64,000 bases of DNA from Buxus sempervirens (taxonomy: Eukaryota > Streptophyta > Magnoliopsida > Buxales > Buxaceae), in assembly GCA_947561395.2 (NCBI GenBank), contig OX387182.1, forward strand, positions 53,095,283 to 53,159,282. The letters run 5' to 3'. The position numbers were made by a program, and so were the translations under genes. Positions 1-11,309 of the stretch are shown here, one piece after another; position 1 is the stretch's first letter; the number at the start of each line of letters is the position of its first letter. The notes under the pieces are model-generated. The model did no database searches and was not told the DNA's origin. It saw only the letters and a program-made list of their open reading frames with translations.

Positions 1-1569
1 AGATGATTTTTACATATGCACACATTGCACTTGTTTTTTCCGAATCGGCTTGTATTTTGGATCTATCATATTCATTGTGATAGATCTGAAATAAATTGCC
101 CCAAGCATTTTTGGGACATTTCTCAATGATTTTCAAAAGGATACAAGCAAGTTTATCTTCGAGTATTGAAGACTTCATGGTCTAACCTCTTTGTTTTGAG
201 CATTTTTACTCCACTTTAGGGTTTTTGGTATATTCTCTCCAATCAAAGAGAATGGTGAGCCAAATTCGTGCCCTATATTCTTCTGGAGGTTTTTTTAATA
301 CTTTTTCAAATGATTTTGGTTTGGATTGCACAGATTACACACACTTGATCTCTGTTTTGGGTTGATTTTACTTTAAAATGTCAAAACTGAACAGCATCTG
401 TACCCTAACTTCAGACACTCATAACTTCATCATCCGGATGAATTTTGGAGTGATTCCAAAGACATGTGAAAAGTGAGACTGTCTAATTTGTGTCTGTAAA
501 ATTTCATCAATTTTTATGGAGTGGATTTTTGACACCATTCAATCAAAGTCAACAAGTCAGTTCAGGCCAAATTGTTGAACTTGTCACTTCGAATGAGCAC
601 CATCTGCTCGATTTAAGTCTGATTTGAGTGATTTTGGTTTTTGTGTTTTCCTTTGTGAGTCTACTTTCAAACCCAGTTGGTTTCAAATTTTTTTTGCTTT
701 TATTTGTGTCGTGGGTAACTGATTTACACAGAACTACTCAACAGCACAATTCTGGGCTAATCTGTGATCTTCGTGGCCTGTTCGGGAGGTCACCCAAGGC
801 ACATCCGGATGAAGTTTTGTATGGGGCTAGTTTCATTTGAAAGATGGCACTACATACTTCATTCGTGCAAAATTTCAAGGATTTATATAGAGCCAATCTC
901 CCCAAATGGATTTCCAAAGTTGCCCACTTGTTACTTTTATCGATTTACAATAGGAGATTTCAAATGAGCATAACTCTTAGGATTTTAATCGGATCTACTT
1001 GAAAATTTTCCTGAGTCTTCTATTTATCATAATCTTTCAAATGAATTTGGTTTGATTCAATTTAAATTTGATTTGAATGATTTATGGTCAAATGGCTCCA
1101 TCTTTTACCGAGTTTTCTGGATTTGCCTACACTGGCTTGTGTTCAAGTTTTGCTTTGATTTCCATTTAATAGTGATGTCCCAGAAGTGATACTTCCATAA
1201 AAGAAAGTCTAAGATTCATCGGACTTCTCATGTGGAGGAATCATACATGTGTTTAATCATTTTCAAGCCTTTTTGATTATTTTAATTAGCAAGCTTTCTT
1301 TATTTTGAGCATTAACAACACTTGGCAACCACCTTGTGTGGGTGAATGGGGGTGCCTAACACCTTCCCCAATTCATAATCTAATCCCCTTATCCATCTTT
1401 GGATTTTTTATTTTAAAGTGGAATTCTTTTTAATCTAGATTTGCCTTTTTGCATATTTGATGATTTTGGTGTCCATTCACACTTAAAAAGAATGGTGGTG
1501 ACTCTCCAATTTTATGAATCCCGTGTGATGACCGGAAAGTTACGAGATTGATTTTTCTCATGTCTCACA
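1..1569 (+). mobile_element. Family-A LTR, plus strand, 3' part (left end outside window)
   Basis: The last 270 bases match, in opposite orientation, the ends of the family-A LTRs at 3991, 29764 and 31607. They share the block about 'gtgcctaacacc', the block about 'gtgtccattcacac', and the terminus CATGTCTCACA, which gives the CA end expected of an LTR. No PBS follows position 1569, so this is either a 3' LTR or a solo LTR. Nothing in it looks coding; the short open frames are chance. The left end lies outside the window, so length and target duplication cannot be checked. Confidence 0.7.
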
Positions 1570-1584
1570 GAAGGGCTCAAAAAA

Positions 1585-1660
1585 AATCTGAAATTCAAAG
1601 GCTTTCAGAGGCCTACGAGTTATTTGAAGAAAATCTGAAATTCAAAGGCTTTCAGAGGCC
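1585..1660. repeat. 29-bp direct repeat, two copies
   Basis: A 29-base block starting AATCTGAAATTC and ending CAGAGGCC occurs at 1585-1613 and again at 1632-1660, immediately after the LTR end at 1569. The spacer is 18 bases. It is probably a local duplication; no function is evident. Confidence 0.8.
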
Positions 1661-2395
1661 CATGGAAATTTTGAATTTCCTTTAAAGCTTTTGAGATGAA
1701 AAGAAACTCAATTTGCTTCAAAGAACTTTTATTTTAAATCATTTTCCCTTTTTTATGTTTTTTTTTTGAATTTTTATTTGCTTGGAATTAAATGTTTTCC
1801 AAGTGACCCATGAAGAGATTTTTTTTTATAGAAATTTGGGGATTCCTAGGTTCCCAAGCAACCTATGCATTCATTTGACCCTTTTATTTATTCTTTTGGG
1901 GTATGACTTAAAGAATCTCTTTAAAAATTTGAATTGTAATGAGTTTCACTCGAGGATTTGTTTGAAGATTTTGCTTTGAAAATAAGTCAATTGTAATACT
2001 AACCTCTAACTTATCATAAGGACAAGTTATGAAAGATATAATCAAACTTTGACTTATTACCCCACATTTTGCAAATACCCCAAAGTTAGAAGCTTAAGCA
2101 CATTTGGAAGTTTTCTCTTTGTTTTCAAGTTCAAAAGTCTGATTGAAACATGTTTGAGATGAATTGGTATCAAGAAATATGACACTTTAATCCCTTTTTG
2201 ATGTATCTTTTTTAAGCTCGGAGGAAAGGATGGATTTGTGTTCCAAGATTAAGTTGAATATTTTGTTAAATCATTTGAACACTTAAAATTATCCTTCCAT
2301 ACTCCCATTGAGGTGCTCACAAGTTATTTACAATGTTTTTGGCATTTTATATTCAGAAAAATTGGGATAGAAATCAATTTGTAAGTTTTTGGGTT

Positions 2396-2535
2396 GTATC
2401 CGACATATCAAGTCAGCTAAAGGCATGCTTTATTATATCCGAAATAAGTATTCGGATACACACATAAATCCCTTTTTGCCGAAAATAAATTTCGGATACA
2501 AAGTCTATACAGTTTTACCGACCTAAGTTTTCGGT
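2396..2535. repeat. Palindrome series with about 39-bp spacing
   Basis: Four imperfect palindromes with arms of the GTATCCGA / TCGGATAC type begin near 2396, 2435, 2475 and 2514, a spacing of 39-40 bases. The palindrome series at 28620-28761 in the family-A LTR has the same arms and the same 39-base spacing, so the two are related. This suggests that part of this body is itself derived from a family-A LTR regulatory region. Confidence 0.65.
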
Positions 2536-3445
2536 TAATGCCAAAATGGCCCTTTTTTGATTGAATTGTTCCCCAGATTTTTACATATTATGTTATCTTT
2601 ATTCCCACTTAATGTACACCTTGATTTGGCTTCTAAATATAGTTCTAAATTGGATTTTGACACTATATTTGCAAAAATGCATGAATGCTCATGAGGGTAT
2701 GTGTTCCCTCCAAAGTTAAACACCATGTTCATGGACTTTGCACTTTTGGTTGCCTCTTACATGGATTTTGGGTAGGATGACTTCTCAAAAGAGTAAAAAA
2801 GCTCTTCCTATAGGATACACCAATCTTAGGATACAGACCTTATTGGGAAACATTTCATCCCAAACATATGGACACCATGGCACTTACTTTACATGATATG
2901 AAGGTATGATATGGTATCCATATCATACCTTGGCTAGTAAAACATGCAAACGGCCTTCCCTCAATTACAAACCTCTTTCCCCATCGTAATTGTTTACTTT
3001 GGCTGAAAAAGTGTTTCTCCACCTTCAAGCGTTGGGGTTTTGGTTGATTGGCAACTTAGATCTCAAGCCTAGTGATGACCAGAATCAAAGATCCACAATG
3101 TCATCACATCATTATCTCAAAGTTCTAAGGTGAATGTTTTCACTTTCGCTTTCCAAAGTAACGACCTCATTGCGCCAAGCTACACACATTCAGGTTCAAC
3201 TTCCTATAGGTAATGGGTAGGCTGTGTAAAAGATTTAAAATGCTCAAGTGCATTTGAAATAAAGGTGCATTCACAACGTCCCAGCCCTTTGCCATTATTT
3301 TTCGTAGCCAAGCACATTTTTATTCACAAACCAAGGCATAATACAAATATCACATTGGAAATAAATAAACACAAGCAAACAAGATAATGAAAACACCTAA
3401 ATATGCTCATGACTATTATATACCCAAAAAAAAATATCAAAAAAG

Positions 3446-3770
3446 CATGTTATCATATTGTACAAGAAACACTTAATCATGAAAAGCATGCTTGAAAAAC
3501 TCAAAACATCTACTAAACATTCAAGTTTTATGCTCATAATTTTTATGATCAAAATATATCATCAATACCCAAATCAAAGCATGCCATTATAAAAATACAG
3601 CAACTAATCATATTGTACAAGAAGCAATTAATCATTGTAAACATGCTTGAAAACCCAAAAAAATATCCTCTAAATTCCCAGGTTTCATGCTCATAATTTT
3701 CTTGATCAAGACATAGCATTAAGCCCCCAAAGCAAAGTATGTTATCATAGAAAATACAACAAGTAAGCAT
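3446..3770. repeat. Tandem duplication, about 156-bp unit
   Basis: Two diverged copies begin with 'catattgtacaagaa' at about 3453 and 3609. Each continues through a block about 'catgcttgaaaa' and a block about 'atgctcataatttt'. A partial third copy follows near 3735. It is a minor internal repeat of the element body. Confidence 0.7.
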
Positions 3771-3968
3771 GTGTGACAAGATAAAGCCCCTAACATGATT
3801 CTAGACATAAACAAGCAATACATACATGCCCTTATCCTTATGAATTTCTAATCATACAAATCAGATCTAAAATGCATCAAACATGCTCAAATAAAATAAA
3901 CAAAACAGCAAACATTTAAAATAAAGAAAAGCATGAACAAATACACAAAACATGGCTTAAATCAACTA

Positions 3969-3988
3969 TGTCCCCAGTGGAGTCGCCA
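3969..3988 (-). other. Primer-binding site of family-A element (tRNA-Arg type)
   Basis: The minus strand reads TGGCGACTCCACTGGGGACA, two bases from the LTR terminus at 3991. TGG is the complement of tRNA CCA. The rest fits my recollection of a plant tRNA-Arg 3' end (acceptor GGAGTCG plus CCA). Elements B (21487-21506) and D (56894-56913) use the same PBS, so all three belong to one broad group, and a tRNA-Arg PBS is known for Tat/Ogre elements. Confidence 0.8.
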
Positions 3989-4449
3989 GTTGTGAGACAT
4001 GGAAGATCAATCTAATGACTTCCTATCATCACACGGGATTAAGACAAAGGAGGAGTCGCCACCATTCAATTTTTAGGTGTGAATGGACACCAAAATCATC
4101 AAATAAAATACAAAAAGCAAGGCTAGATTAAAAAAATAACTCTACTTTAAAATAATAACCAGAGATTGGTAAGGGGATTAGATTATGAATGGGGGAAGAT
4201 GTTAGGCACCCCTATTCATCCACGCAAGGTGGTTGCAAAATATTTGTTTATGCTAAAAAAAATGCTTGCTAAAAAAACCAAATTAAAAGTATGAAAAAGA
4301 ACAAAAAAAAAAAGATGTATGGCCTTTTTTTATATGAATGGCCCAATTAATTTTGGACCCTTCATATGAATATACCATCTTGAGGGTTTCATGATTGAGT
4401 AAAAAAAAGCAAGACAAAAATCAAAGAAAGCAAACCTAAAGTAAAACAC

Positions 4450-4946
4450 CAAAAAGGCTAGATTTAAGTTAAATCCTTGAAATAAAAATTAAAATCAGAA
4501 TATTGAGGAATTAAACCTGAACAATCTTGGGTACCGATCTAGTAAAAATCTCTCATTAATTGAGAGATTTAAATCGAATACACCCATGTTGATAAAAAAA
4601 ATCAAAAAGAGAGAGTTTAGACCATAGGATCTTCTCTCAAAAACTAAAATAACTCAAAAATAATCCCTAATATTGAAGAACCAATCCAGACATTTCTAGG
4701 GTACAGATCTGGTATAGATTTTCCATTGGTTCAGAGATCTAAACCAGATTCACCCGAAAAACATCAAAATGGAGAGTTTAGACTATAGGATCTTCTCACA
4801 AAAATTAAAAATAACACAAAAATCATCTCATAATATGGGAAAATAAATTCGAATCATCTAGGGTACAGGTCTAGTCCAGATTTCTCATTGGTTGAGAGAT
4901 CTAAACCAGATCCACCCAAAAACATTAAAAGGGAGAGTTTAGACTG
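4450..4946 (-). repeat. 161-bp tandem repeat inside family-A LTR
   Basis: The marker GAGAGTTTAGAC begins at 4611, 4772 and 4933, an exact spacing of 161 bases. Each unit also carries a 'gggtac(a)gatct' block and a 'gagatctaaaccag' block. The third copy is cut by the left end of element B at 4947. Related solo LTRs carry a single unit. Confidence 0.85.
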
Positions 4947-6181
4947 TGTGCGCGTAAGAAACGCGGCACGTGGGAATTCGGAGTCGCCACCGCCTGATGG
5001 GGTGCAGGCGGACACCTGGGTGCCTAATCTTATCTATTAGGGCTTTTTGGTCTGCGGCTTTGAGATTCTAAGTAGGGACTCGGTTGCGGTCCGGGGAAGT
5101 CCGTAGACACCCCGGTCCACCCCGTCAGGTGACGGGTCCCTTAGGTTTATCCTGGTTTGAGTCAGCTTACATTGGTCTCACCCTATTCCTAATCCGATAT
5201 GCAGTTGGGTTAAGTCTGGCGGGACCACCTGAGTGGTGTGGGTCCCTTTAATTGCTTTTATCTTGATTACTTAGGTGACTTGGGTCTGGTTGGGTGGGCC
5301 CCGTTGGAAGGCCCACGGTATCCTTGGTGGGCTTAGTCAAGCCCGTGTGCCCTTGTGGGCCTTGGCCTATCCTAGGAGGCCCTTTGGGCTTTGGTTGGTG
5401 CATTGATTTTACTTTAGGTTCAGATTTGAAGATTAAGTGTTTTTCATGCACAAGTGGGCCGGACTGGTTTGTGGGCCCCTTAGGTGGGCCCACATGGTGG
5501 CCAAGTATTTTTATTGGATTTATCTTTTTAATTTTGCCAAAGTGAGTTGGACACTGGGCTTGGGGCCCGCAGTCCAAATCTGGGCTTGTAAGCCCAAGTT
5601 ATCGAAAGTTAGGGTTTGTACCCTTCCTTGATTCGGTTGGTGGGCTTTGGCGGGCCCGGTAGGCCCGTGCCCTTGGTCTAGGCTATCGGCCAAACCACGC
5701 ATTTCATATATCAATTTCACAAGTCCGGTTCGGGTGGACCGCCTTAGGTTTGGCCCGGCCGGTTTAATCGGTTAATTTTGCTTATCTTGATTAAGTTGCA
5801 TGCATACATGTTTATTGGGGCGGGTGGGCCCCGTTGGAAGGCCCACTGGAAATCAAGCTGGACCGGGGGTCCAAGTCCCACATTGGGTTTCTGGGTGACC
5901 CAGAAACCCTATTGGTTTATCCAGTTCAGTTCAGAAATGGCATTCACATCTAGCAATAATCACAGAAAAAAACACAAGATGGACACTCCGTCAGAAAAAA
6001 ACTGGCTCATTGTGCTAGGTCCAAGGGGAGGTAGTGGGGTACCTCCCCGTACCAAGGTACGAGTTGGACGCGCAGCGAACAAAGGGGGTGGGGGGTGCGG
6101 GGGCAAAGCCCCCCGCGATATGGTAAAGGGCATTTTGGGAATTTTCCAAAAATAGGGCAATTCGGCAAGTTTTAGGGGTGT

Positions 6182-6460
6182 GCGCTCACTTCCTAAAGTG
6201 AGCGCCAGTAGGCGCTAAGAACCAGGCAAAATTTTGGACCTGGCGCTCACTCGATACTAAGTGAGCGCGAGCTGGGCGGGAGGTGAGCGTGAGCTGGCGC
6301 GAGCTGAGCGCGAGATGGGCGCGAGATGGGCGCCAGAATTACACATGGTTTTAAGTGAGCGCGAGCTGAGCGCCAAGTTGGCGCCAGCTCGGCGGGTAGT
6401 GAGATAAAAGGGGCGCCTACTTCCTAAGTGAGCGCCAAGTGGGCGGCGGCTCACTGCGAT
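6182..6460 (-). repeat. GAGCGC palindrome block in element B LTR (downstream of TATA)
   Basis: Dense copies of AGTGAGCGC and its complement GCGCTCACT occur here. They include a strong palindrome at 6182-6205 with arms GCGCTCACTT and AAGTGAGCGC. The same motif recurs in the block at about 7490-7600 upstream of the TATA box and in the partner LTR at 22740-23000. In the partner, the spacer of the first palindrome differs while both arms are kept. Confidence 0.75.
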
Positions 6461-7440
6461 TTTCAACTCTCTGTTTCTTCGAGATATCCATCTCTGGCCG
6501 ATTTTTTTCGTCTTGTAAGTGTTCCATTAGTCTCCTAATATGCCCAGAACACTTCCCAGCTAGCTTTGGATTTAATCTAACTGCTTAAAGACACAACTAT
6601 ATATCACTAAAAAAAAGGAAAACAAACCCGATTATCACAAAACAACACAGTCCAGTTAATGGGGTGATGGGAGCATGCTTACAGGGGCACAACAAGGAGC
6701 AAACAGCATACGGCAGAGGGTTGGGGGGGGGGGGCATGTTAGCAAGTCCAGCAATATATGATAAAAAAAACAACATGCAAACACTGGATGCACTTTCCTC
6801 CACTCGACTGGACCTCCGAGCCGGCACACTGACATCCAAAGAAGGGAGGGAGGAGGGGGGGGGGGGGTTTACAGGGATACATCAGATGAGTTAAATGAGG
6901 ATCCGGTTCTTCATAAGAGCGCCAGGTACCTCATGAGCACTCGGTGGAGCGATAAAACCCTTGTCTTCTTCACAGGGTCGTGCATGAGGTCTCCCTTACC
7001 CTGGAGACCTCCATGTCACCCAAAATGGAGGAGCAACAGAATGCGTAGCAAAGGAAGGGAAAACAACAGTTGTGATGACATGCTTACGACTCCCATTTTA
7101 TGTATGTGAACAAGCGAGAAACATTACCTGAAGTTCCGACGTTCTTGCGCGAAGCGGCGGCTTCTCCTTGAGTTGGCACGATCACTGGAGCTCTCCTCTC
7201 TAGCACCTCCAGCAGCAACCGGCCTCCGTTTGTTTGCGTGGGGATGAAGAAGAAGCAAGAATAGGGGGTGTTGGATCAAGGTGGGGGCTTGGGGAAGCCG
7301 AAGCCACTGAGACAAGGAGGGTTTGGGTGGGGAAGAAACTTGGGCACGGCACCTTCAAAAATCCCAACCAAAAAAAGTCCGAACCCCAAAACTCTCCAAC
7401 CAAAATTTTTCCAACCCTTTGCGCGAGATTTTGCGCGGTT

Positions 7441-7602
7441 TATATAGACCAAGGAAAAAAAAGAGGACCCGCCCACTTAAAAAAAAAGGGGCCGCTCACT
7501 TAAAAAAGGGTATCCGCTCAGCTTGAGCTGAGCGCATACCCTGCTGCCACGTCCGCGCGAGCGGCATAATGATGAGAAATCATTTAATGCCGCCGCTCGC
7601 CG
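7441..7602 (-). promoter_or_regulatory. Element B LTR promoter: TATA box with upstream hairpins
   Basis: On the minus strand the TATA box reads CTATATAAACC (7441-7446 core). Just upstream in element sense lies a near-perfect 34-base palindrome (7508-7541) with ends GGGTAT/ATACCC and centre GCTCAGCTTGAGCTGAGC. A larger inverted repeat follows (about 7557-7602) with arms GCGAGCGGCATAAT and its near complement. The other LTR keeps this arrangement (TATA 23982-23987, palindrome 24049-24082). Placement of the promoter rests on the TATA box and LTR position; no transcript start can be seen. Confidence 0.65.
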
Positions 7603-7813
7603 GTCGAAAAATCTAAAAAATTCAGATTTAGTCCCTAACAATTTTTGTAAAATCCGATATTCTAGGATTTTTACCGATTTAGTCCCTGGGATATTTTGAA
7701 CGTTCGGATATTTACGGATTTGATCCCCGAGATATTTTCCTGCGCAACTCGCCACGTGTGCAGCTTTTTGCCACGTGCGCAGATTGCCGGTTTTGCTGCT
7801 CGGAAACTTCATC

Positions 7814-8640
7814 AGCTCATATTTTCTTCATTCGGACTACGATCTGGGCAAACTTAGTTTCATAAGAATCGTATCGGAGCCCTCCATCCCATGACCTAGG
7901 GGTAGGCCTCTGGATCGGATTTTAGCAGAAAGTCAACTTTTGGCTCTACTCAAGTTTGACCGCCCGCAGAACCTTCATCCGGACCCCGATTCCTGCAAAC
8001 TCAGTTGCGTTGGAACCGTGTCGAGATTCTCTATCCAATGACCTAGGGGTAGGCCTCTGGATCGGATTTTAGCAGAAAGTCAACTTTTGGCTCTGCTCAG
8101 GTTTGACCGCCCGCAGAACCTTCATCCGGACCCCGATTCCTGCAAACTCAGTTGCGTTGGAACCGCGTCGAGATTTTCTATCCAATGACCTAGGGGTAGG
8201 CCTTTGGATCGGATTTTAGCAGAAAGTCAACTTTGGGCTCTACTCAGGTTTGACCGCCCGCAGAACCTTCATCCGGACCCCGATTCCTGCAAACTCAATT
8301 GCGTTGGAACCGCGTCGAGATTCTCTATCCAATGACCTAGGGGTAGGCCTCTGGATCGGATTTTAGCAGAATGTCAACTTTTGGTTCTGCTCAGGTTTGA
8401 TCGCCCGCAGAACCTTCATCTGGACCCCAATTCTTGCAAACTCAATTGCGTTGGAACCGCGTCGAGATTCTCTATCCAATGACCTAGGGGTAGGCCTCTG
8501 GATCGGATTTTAGTAGACAGTCAACTTTTGGCTCTGCTCAGGTTTGACCACCCGCAGAACCTTCATCTGGACCCTGATTCTTGTAAACTCGGTTGCGTTG
8601 GAACCGTGTCGAGATTCTCTATCCAATGGCATAAAGCGAG
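7814..8640 (-). repeat. 147-bp tandem repeat in element B U3
   Basis: The marker CGCCCGCAGAACC or its variants begins at 7961, 8108, 8255, 8402 and 8549, every interval exactly 147 bases. A diverged first unit starts at 7814. Each unit carries 'gacctaggggtaggcctctgg' (or close variants), 'gtcaacttttggctctgctc' and 'gcaaactcagttgcgttgg' blocks. Elements C and D keep only two diverged units, 148 bases apart, so B has amplified the motif. The array lies at the start of U3, far upstream of the TATA box. Confidence 0.9.
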
Positions 8641-8754
8641 GTGGCCAATTTTCACTTGATCAAAAAAGTCAACTTTTCACCCCTTAGGGTTTGACTTTCT
8701 GTCCAGGGTTTGCATTTCTGGTTTTCATGGGAGCGCAAAAATGAGGTGCTTACA

Positions 8755-8775
8755 GCTGCCCCTCTTTGCCGGAGT
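8755..8775 (-). other. Element B polypurine tract
   Basis: On the minus strand the sequence next to the 3' LTR start is GGCAAAGAGGGGCAGC followed by TGTAAGCACC. A purine-rich run abutting the LTR TG is the expected plus-strand primer. Element C has the same tract at 45072-45092. Confidence 0.75.
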
Positions 8776-10964
8776 CACCTTGCGGATGAACGGCAAAGAG
8801 AAAATGAATCTCATTTTTGCGCCTGGCATTTCTGTCGACGTGGTCGACGAGCTTAGTCCTTTGAAGTTTTCATTTTGAAAGGGAAGCGGCCAATGACGTG
8901 GCGTCACTTCCTGGCTTCAGAGTTTCCTTACCCTTTGCTTTTCGGGTTTTTGTAGGGCAACTCTTCAGTATTTTAGTTTAAGTTTGAAAGAGATTAGATT
9001 GGACTTGAGCTCGCCAACCTGCTTCGGCGTTGATGCCAGACACTTGACAATATTCTTTTCTTCTTGTTTATTCCATTAAAGCTTTTAGGTGACTTCAGAC
9101 TTCTGATCCATTTTGTGTCTTTTACTTGAAGTTTGGTTGCATTTTCTTCTTCTCTGTTTTTTTTTTTTTTAGGATTTGGTGGCCAAGGGTTGGGTTAAGA
9201 TGTGGACCGAAAGGAGGAGGGAGGAGCGGAGGAGGAGCTGCTGTTGGTGAGGAGGTGCTTCCAGCGCTGTCCAGTGCCTCAAGGGAGCCCACACACCTTC
9301 TCTACTCTATTTACAAAAGTGTGAAATCAAAATTACAAAAGGGGCCATCTTGCCCGATGATATCTTCATTTATGCTCATTCTTCTTCATGTCTTGTCATT
9401 CCTTCTTTGGCAGTGCTTTCTGGTTGGCTTTCCCTTTGGTAGAGGCTCCCTAGCTTGGAGTGACTGCTGCTAGGGATTGGGTAGGAATCTTTTCTTTTTT
9501 TTTATCGCCTCTTCTTTCGGGTCGAGCCTTGTTAGTGACAAGCATGGGAGTTCCCCGGGGAAGGATGCTCCGCTGGGGATAAGTGGGGATTCCTCACGCT
9601 GTCATTTTCCTTCATAAAGCCTTCTCCCTCTGCTTGGGTGCGAATTCTTCATGTTCGTTCAAGCTCTTGTTGAGTGCGGGAGGCTCCACCAAGGATTGAT
9701 GCGAGCTTGCTTGTCTTCTTTCCGCTCTTCTTCGCAAAGCCGGCCTCTTCAGACTGGGCGAGGCTTGATAAGTCTACGTCATCCGGTATCATTCTCTTAT
9801 TGCTTGAGAGGACTCTACTGGGGATGTAAGGGTGTCGTCCCTTGTCTGCTGAAGGCCTTCCACTGGGGATTTTTGGAGGTTGTTATTCTCTGTTTACTGA
9901 AGGAACTCTGTTGGGGATTTTGGAGAAGACATTCGCTATCCCACTTTTGTTGTACCTATGAAGGCAGGAAAAGACAACATGTTAGCCGTGGAATAGCTGG
10001 AGAATGCAAAACACTTTTTTTTTCTTGCTCTGAGCCTTTTGCCCATCGCAGCCAGAAGTGGCCTTTGCCAAGGTTAAGAGACTATCAACTTAGGTTAGTA
10101 GCCCAACGTGGAGCTCAAAATAGTTAAGCAGAACAATTATAGAGAAAACAGGTGTGTCAGTGTGTGCCTGTGTTTGCACTATCAAAGAAATTTTCCAAGG
10201 TCAGACGGGACTTGGAGTGTTTGGTATTTTCCGTAGCATTGTCATCACCGGCCACTGTGAAGTCTTTGACTCGGGCGCAACCTGCCAGTCTGGACCTCTC
10301 AAATCTGTTCAATTTTCTCAGTTTACTATCTGCCACTGTTACTGCTCTCCTCTGTATCTTGCTCTGCTCAAACCAGATGTGACCAGTTCTCTCTTCTTTT
10401 TTCTTTTCTTTTTTTGACTAACCACACAACGCCCTTTTTCAGGTTTTCACTGTGTCTAGCCTTTCTGGGAGACCTGAATTCCATCATTGCTAACGAATGC
10501 TGACTTAACTGTTTGCCCTGATCATTCCTTTCGGGATCCGAGAGGTCTTAGAGATAGGACGAAACGTAGGCTGGGCCTTGGTTATGAGAGAAAGGATAGA
10601 TGGCTCAAAAAAGCTTAATTCTTTGGGTTTGCAAAGTGTGCTACTTTTATTGTTGGTGGGACTTACATCCTAGCTTATTTGTATCTCTATATTTTTGTTG
10701 GGTAAACATTTCCCCATTTTCTCTGTTTCCTTTTCTTCTTTTTTTTTATTGCACTTTCTTCCCTTTTCTGAGGTTTTTCTGGGCAAGAATGCCCGGTTTC
10801 TTTTTGCTTTGCCAGGAATGCTCCATTTGATGTGTAGAACACTTGCAATGGGTTGAAAGAATTTTAAGGCTCAAAATTGTCTAACTAGGGGAAAATTTAA
10901 GGTATTTGGAAGGATTTACAGTTTAACGGAGAGTCAAGGACGGCCTCTCTTCATTTCCCAATCA
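8776..10964 (-). other. Element B 3' untranslated region
   Basis: This stretch aligns block by block with 45093-46849 in element C. Shared blocks include the one about 'cattaaagcttttagtgactt', the one about 'ggacgaaatgtaggct', and the T-rich runs. In C it lies between the end of pol and the polypurine tract. No motif-bearing frame is seen on either strand. Long, fast-changing 3' regions are a known trait of Ogre-type elements. Confidence 0.7.
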
Positions 10965-11290
10965 GAATGATCTTAGGCGTAGTACAGTTTGACTGCGTCT
11001 GCGTTTATCGGCTCAGGAAAAATTGCCCCGTCCATTTCTTTCAGGATAAGTGCTCCTCGGGACAGAACCTTGTGGACTATGAATGGCCCTTCATAGTTAG
11101 GCTTGAATTTCCCTCTGTCTTTCTCAGAGATGGAAACATCTCATTCGATTTTGTGGAGCCACTTTGCTCCAAGGCTACCTTATCTCTTGGTATTGGGAGA
11201 CATTTTGCTCCTTATGTCCTTGCTCATTTCTTTCTTTGTCTTGGTTGTATCTGAAACTGCTTCTACCCATCTCTGACTCATCTGTCAGCG
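10965..11290 (-). pseudogene. Element B remnant of the pol 3' end (integrase C-terminal tail)
   Basis: The block clearly matches 46850-47100 of element C, which encodes the chromo-less C-terminal tail of integrase (KFKPNYEGPF and following). Recognisable parts are the stretch reading 'gtggactatgaatggccctt' on the plus strand and the end block near 10970. Everything upstream in pol is missing: the sequence passes straight into repeat-rich DNA near 11300. It proves that B descends from a pol-bearing element and lost pol by internal deletion or replacement. It cannot make a functional product. Confidence 0.75.
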
Positions 11291-11309
11291 GCTTTGGCTT
11301 CACAAGATT

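Larger units (their letters stand above)
1570..3968 (-). mobile_element. Non-coding body next to a family-A element PBS
   Basis: This 2.4-kb AT-rich stretch lies between the plus-strand LTR ending at 1569 and the reverse-strand PBS at 3969-3988, so at least its right part should be the internal region of a minus-strand family-A element. I see no gag, protease, reverse transcriptase or integrase motif in any frame. It holds a short direct repeat (1585-1660), a palindrome series (2396-2535) and a tandem duplication (3446-3770). The absence of coding sequence suggests a non-autonomous (LARD-like) element, or one with its coding part deleted. Where the left LTR insertion stops and body begins is uncertain. 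Confidence 0.5.
4947..8754 (-). mobile_element. Element B 3' LTR (3.8 kb)
   Basis: On the minus strand it starts TGTAAGCACCTC at 8754 and ends GCGCACA at 4947. It aligns with 21510-25166 throughout. From element 5' to 3' it holds a 147-bp tandem repeat (8640-7814), hairpins (7602-7508), a TATA box (7446-7441), G-rich runs near 6850 and 6735, and a second palindrome-rich block (6460-6182). Open frames here, for example at 5248-5577, recur at 21813-22142 only because the two LTRs are copies of each other; they have no recognisable product. Confidence 0.85.

Noticed and set aside
16-1980. Short frames of 60-75 codons in the left family-A LTR and following stretch
   Set aside because: AT-rich, no homologous frame in the other family-A LTRs, no motif.
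5248-5577. 109-codon proline-rich frame present in two copies (also 21813-22142)
   Set aside because: Both lie at the same place in the two LTRs of element B, so duplication explains the conservation. A long frame also exists on the opposite strand, and composition follows the local GGGCCC-rich DNA.
6720-6870. Runs of G as G-quadruplex or assembly artefact
   Set aside because: Present in both LTRs with different lengths (6721-6734 and 6856-6867 versus 23271-23279 and 23399-23406), as expected for mononucleotide slippage; a regulatory role cannot be argued from sequence alone.
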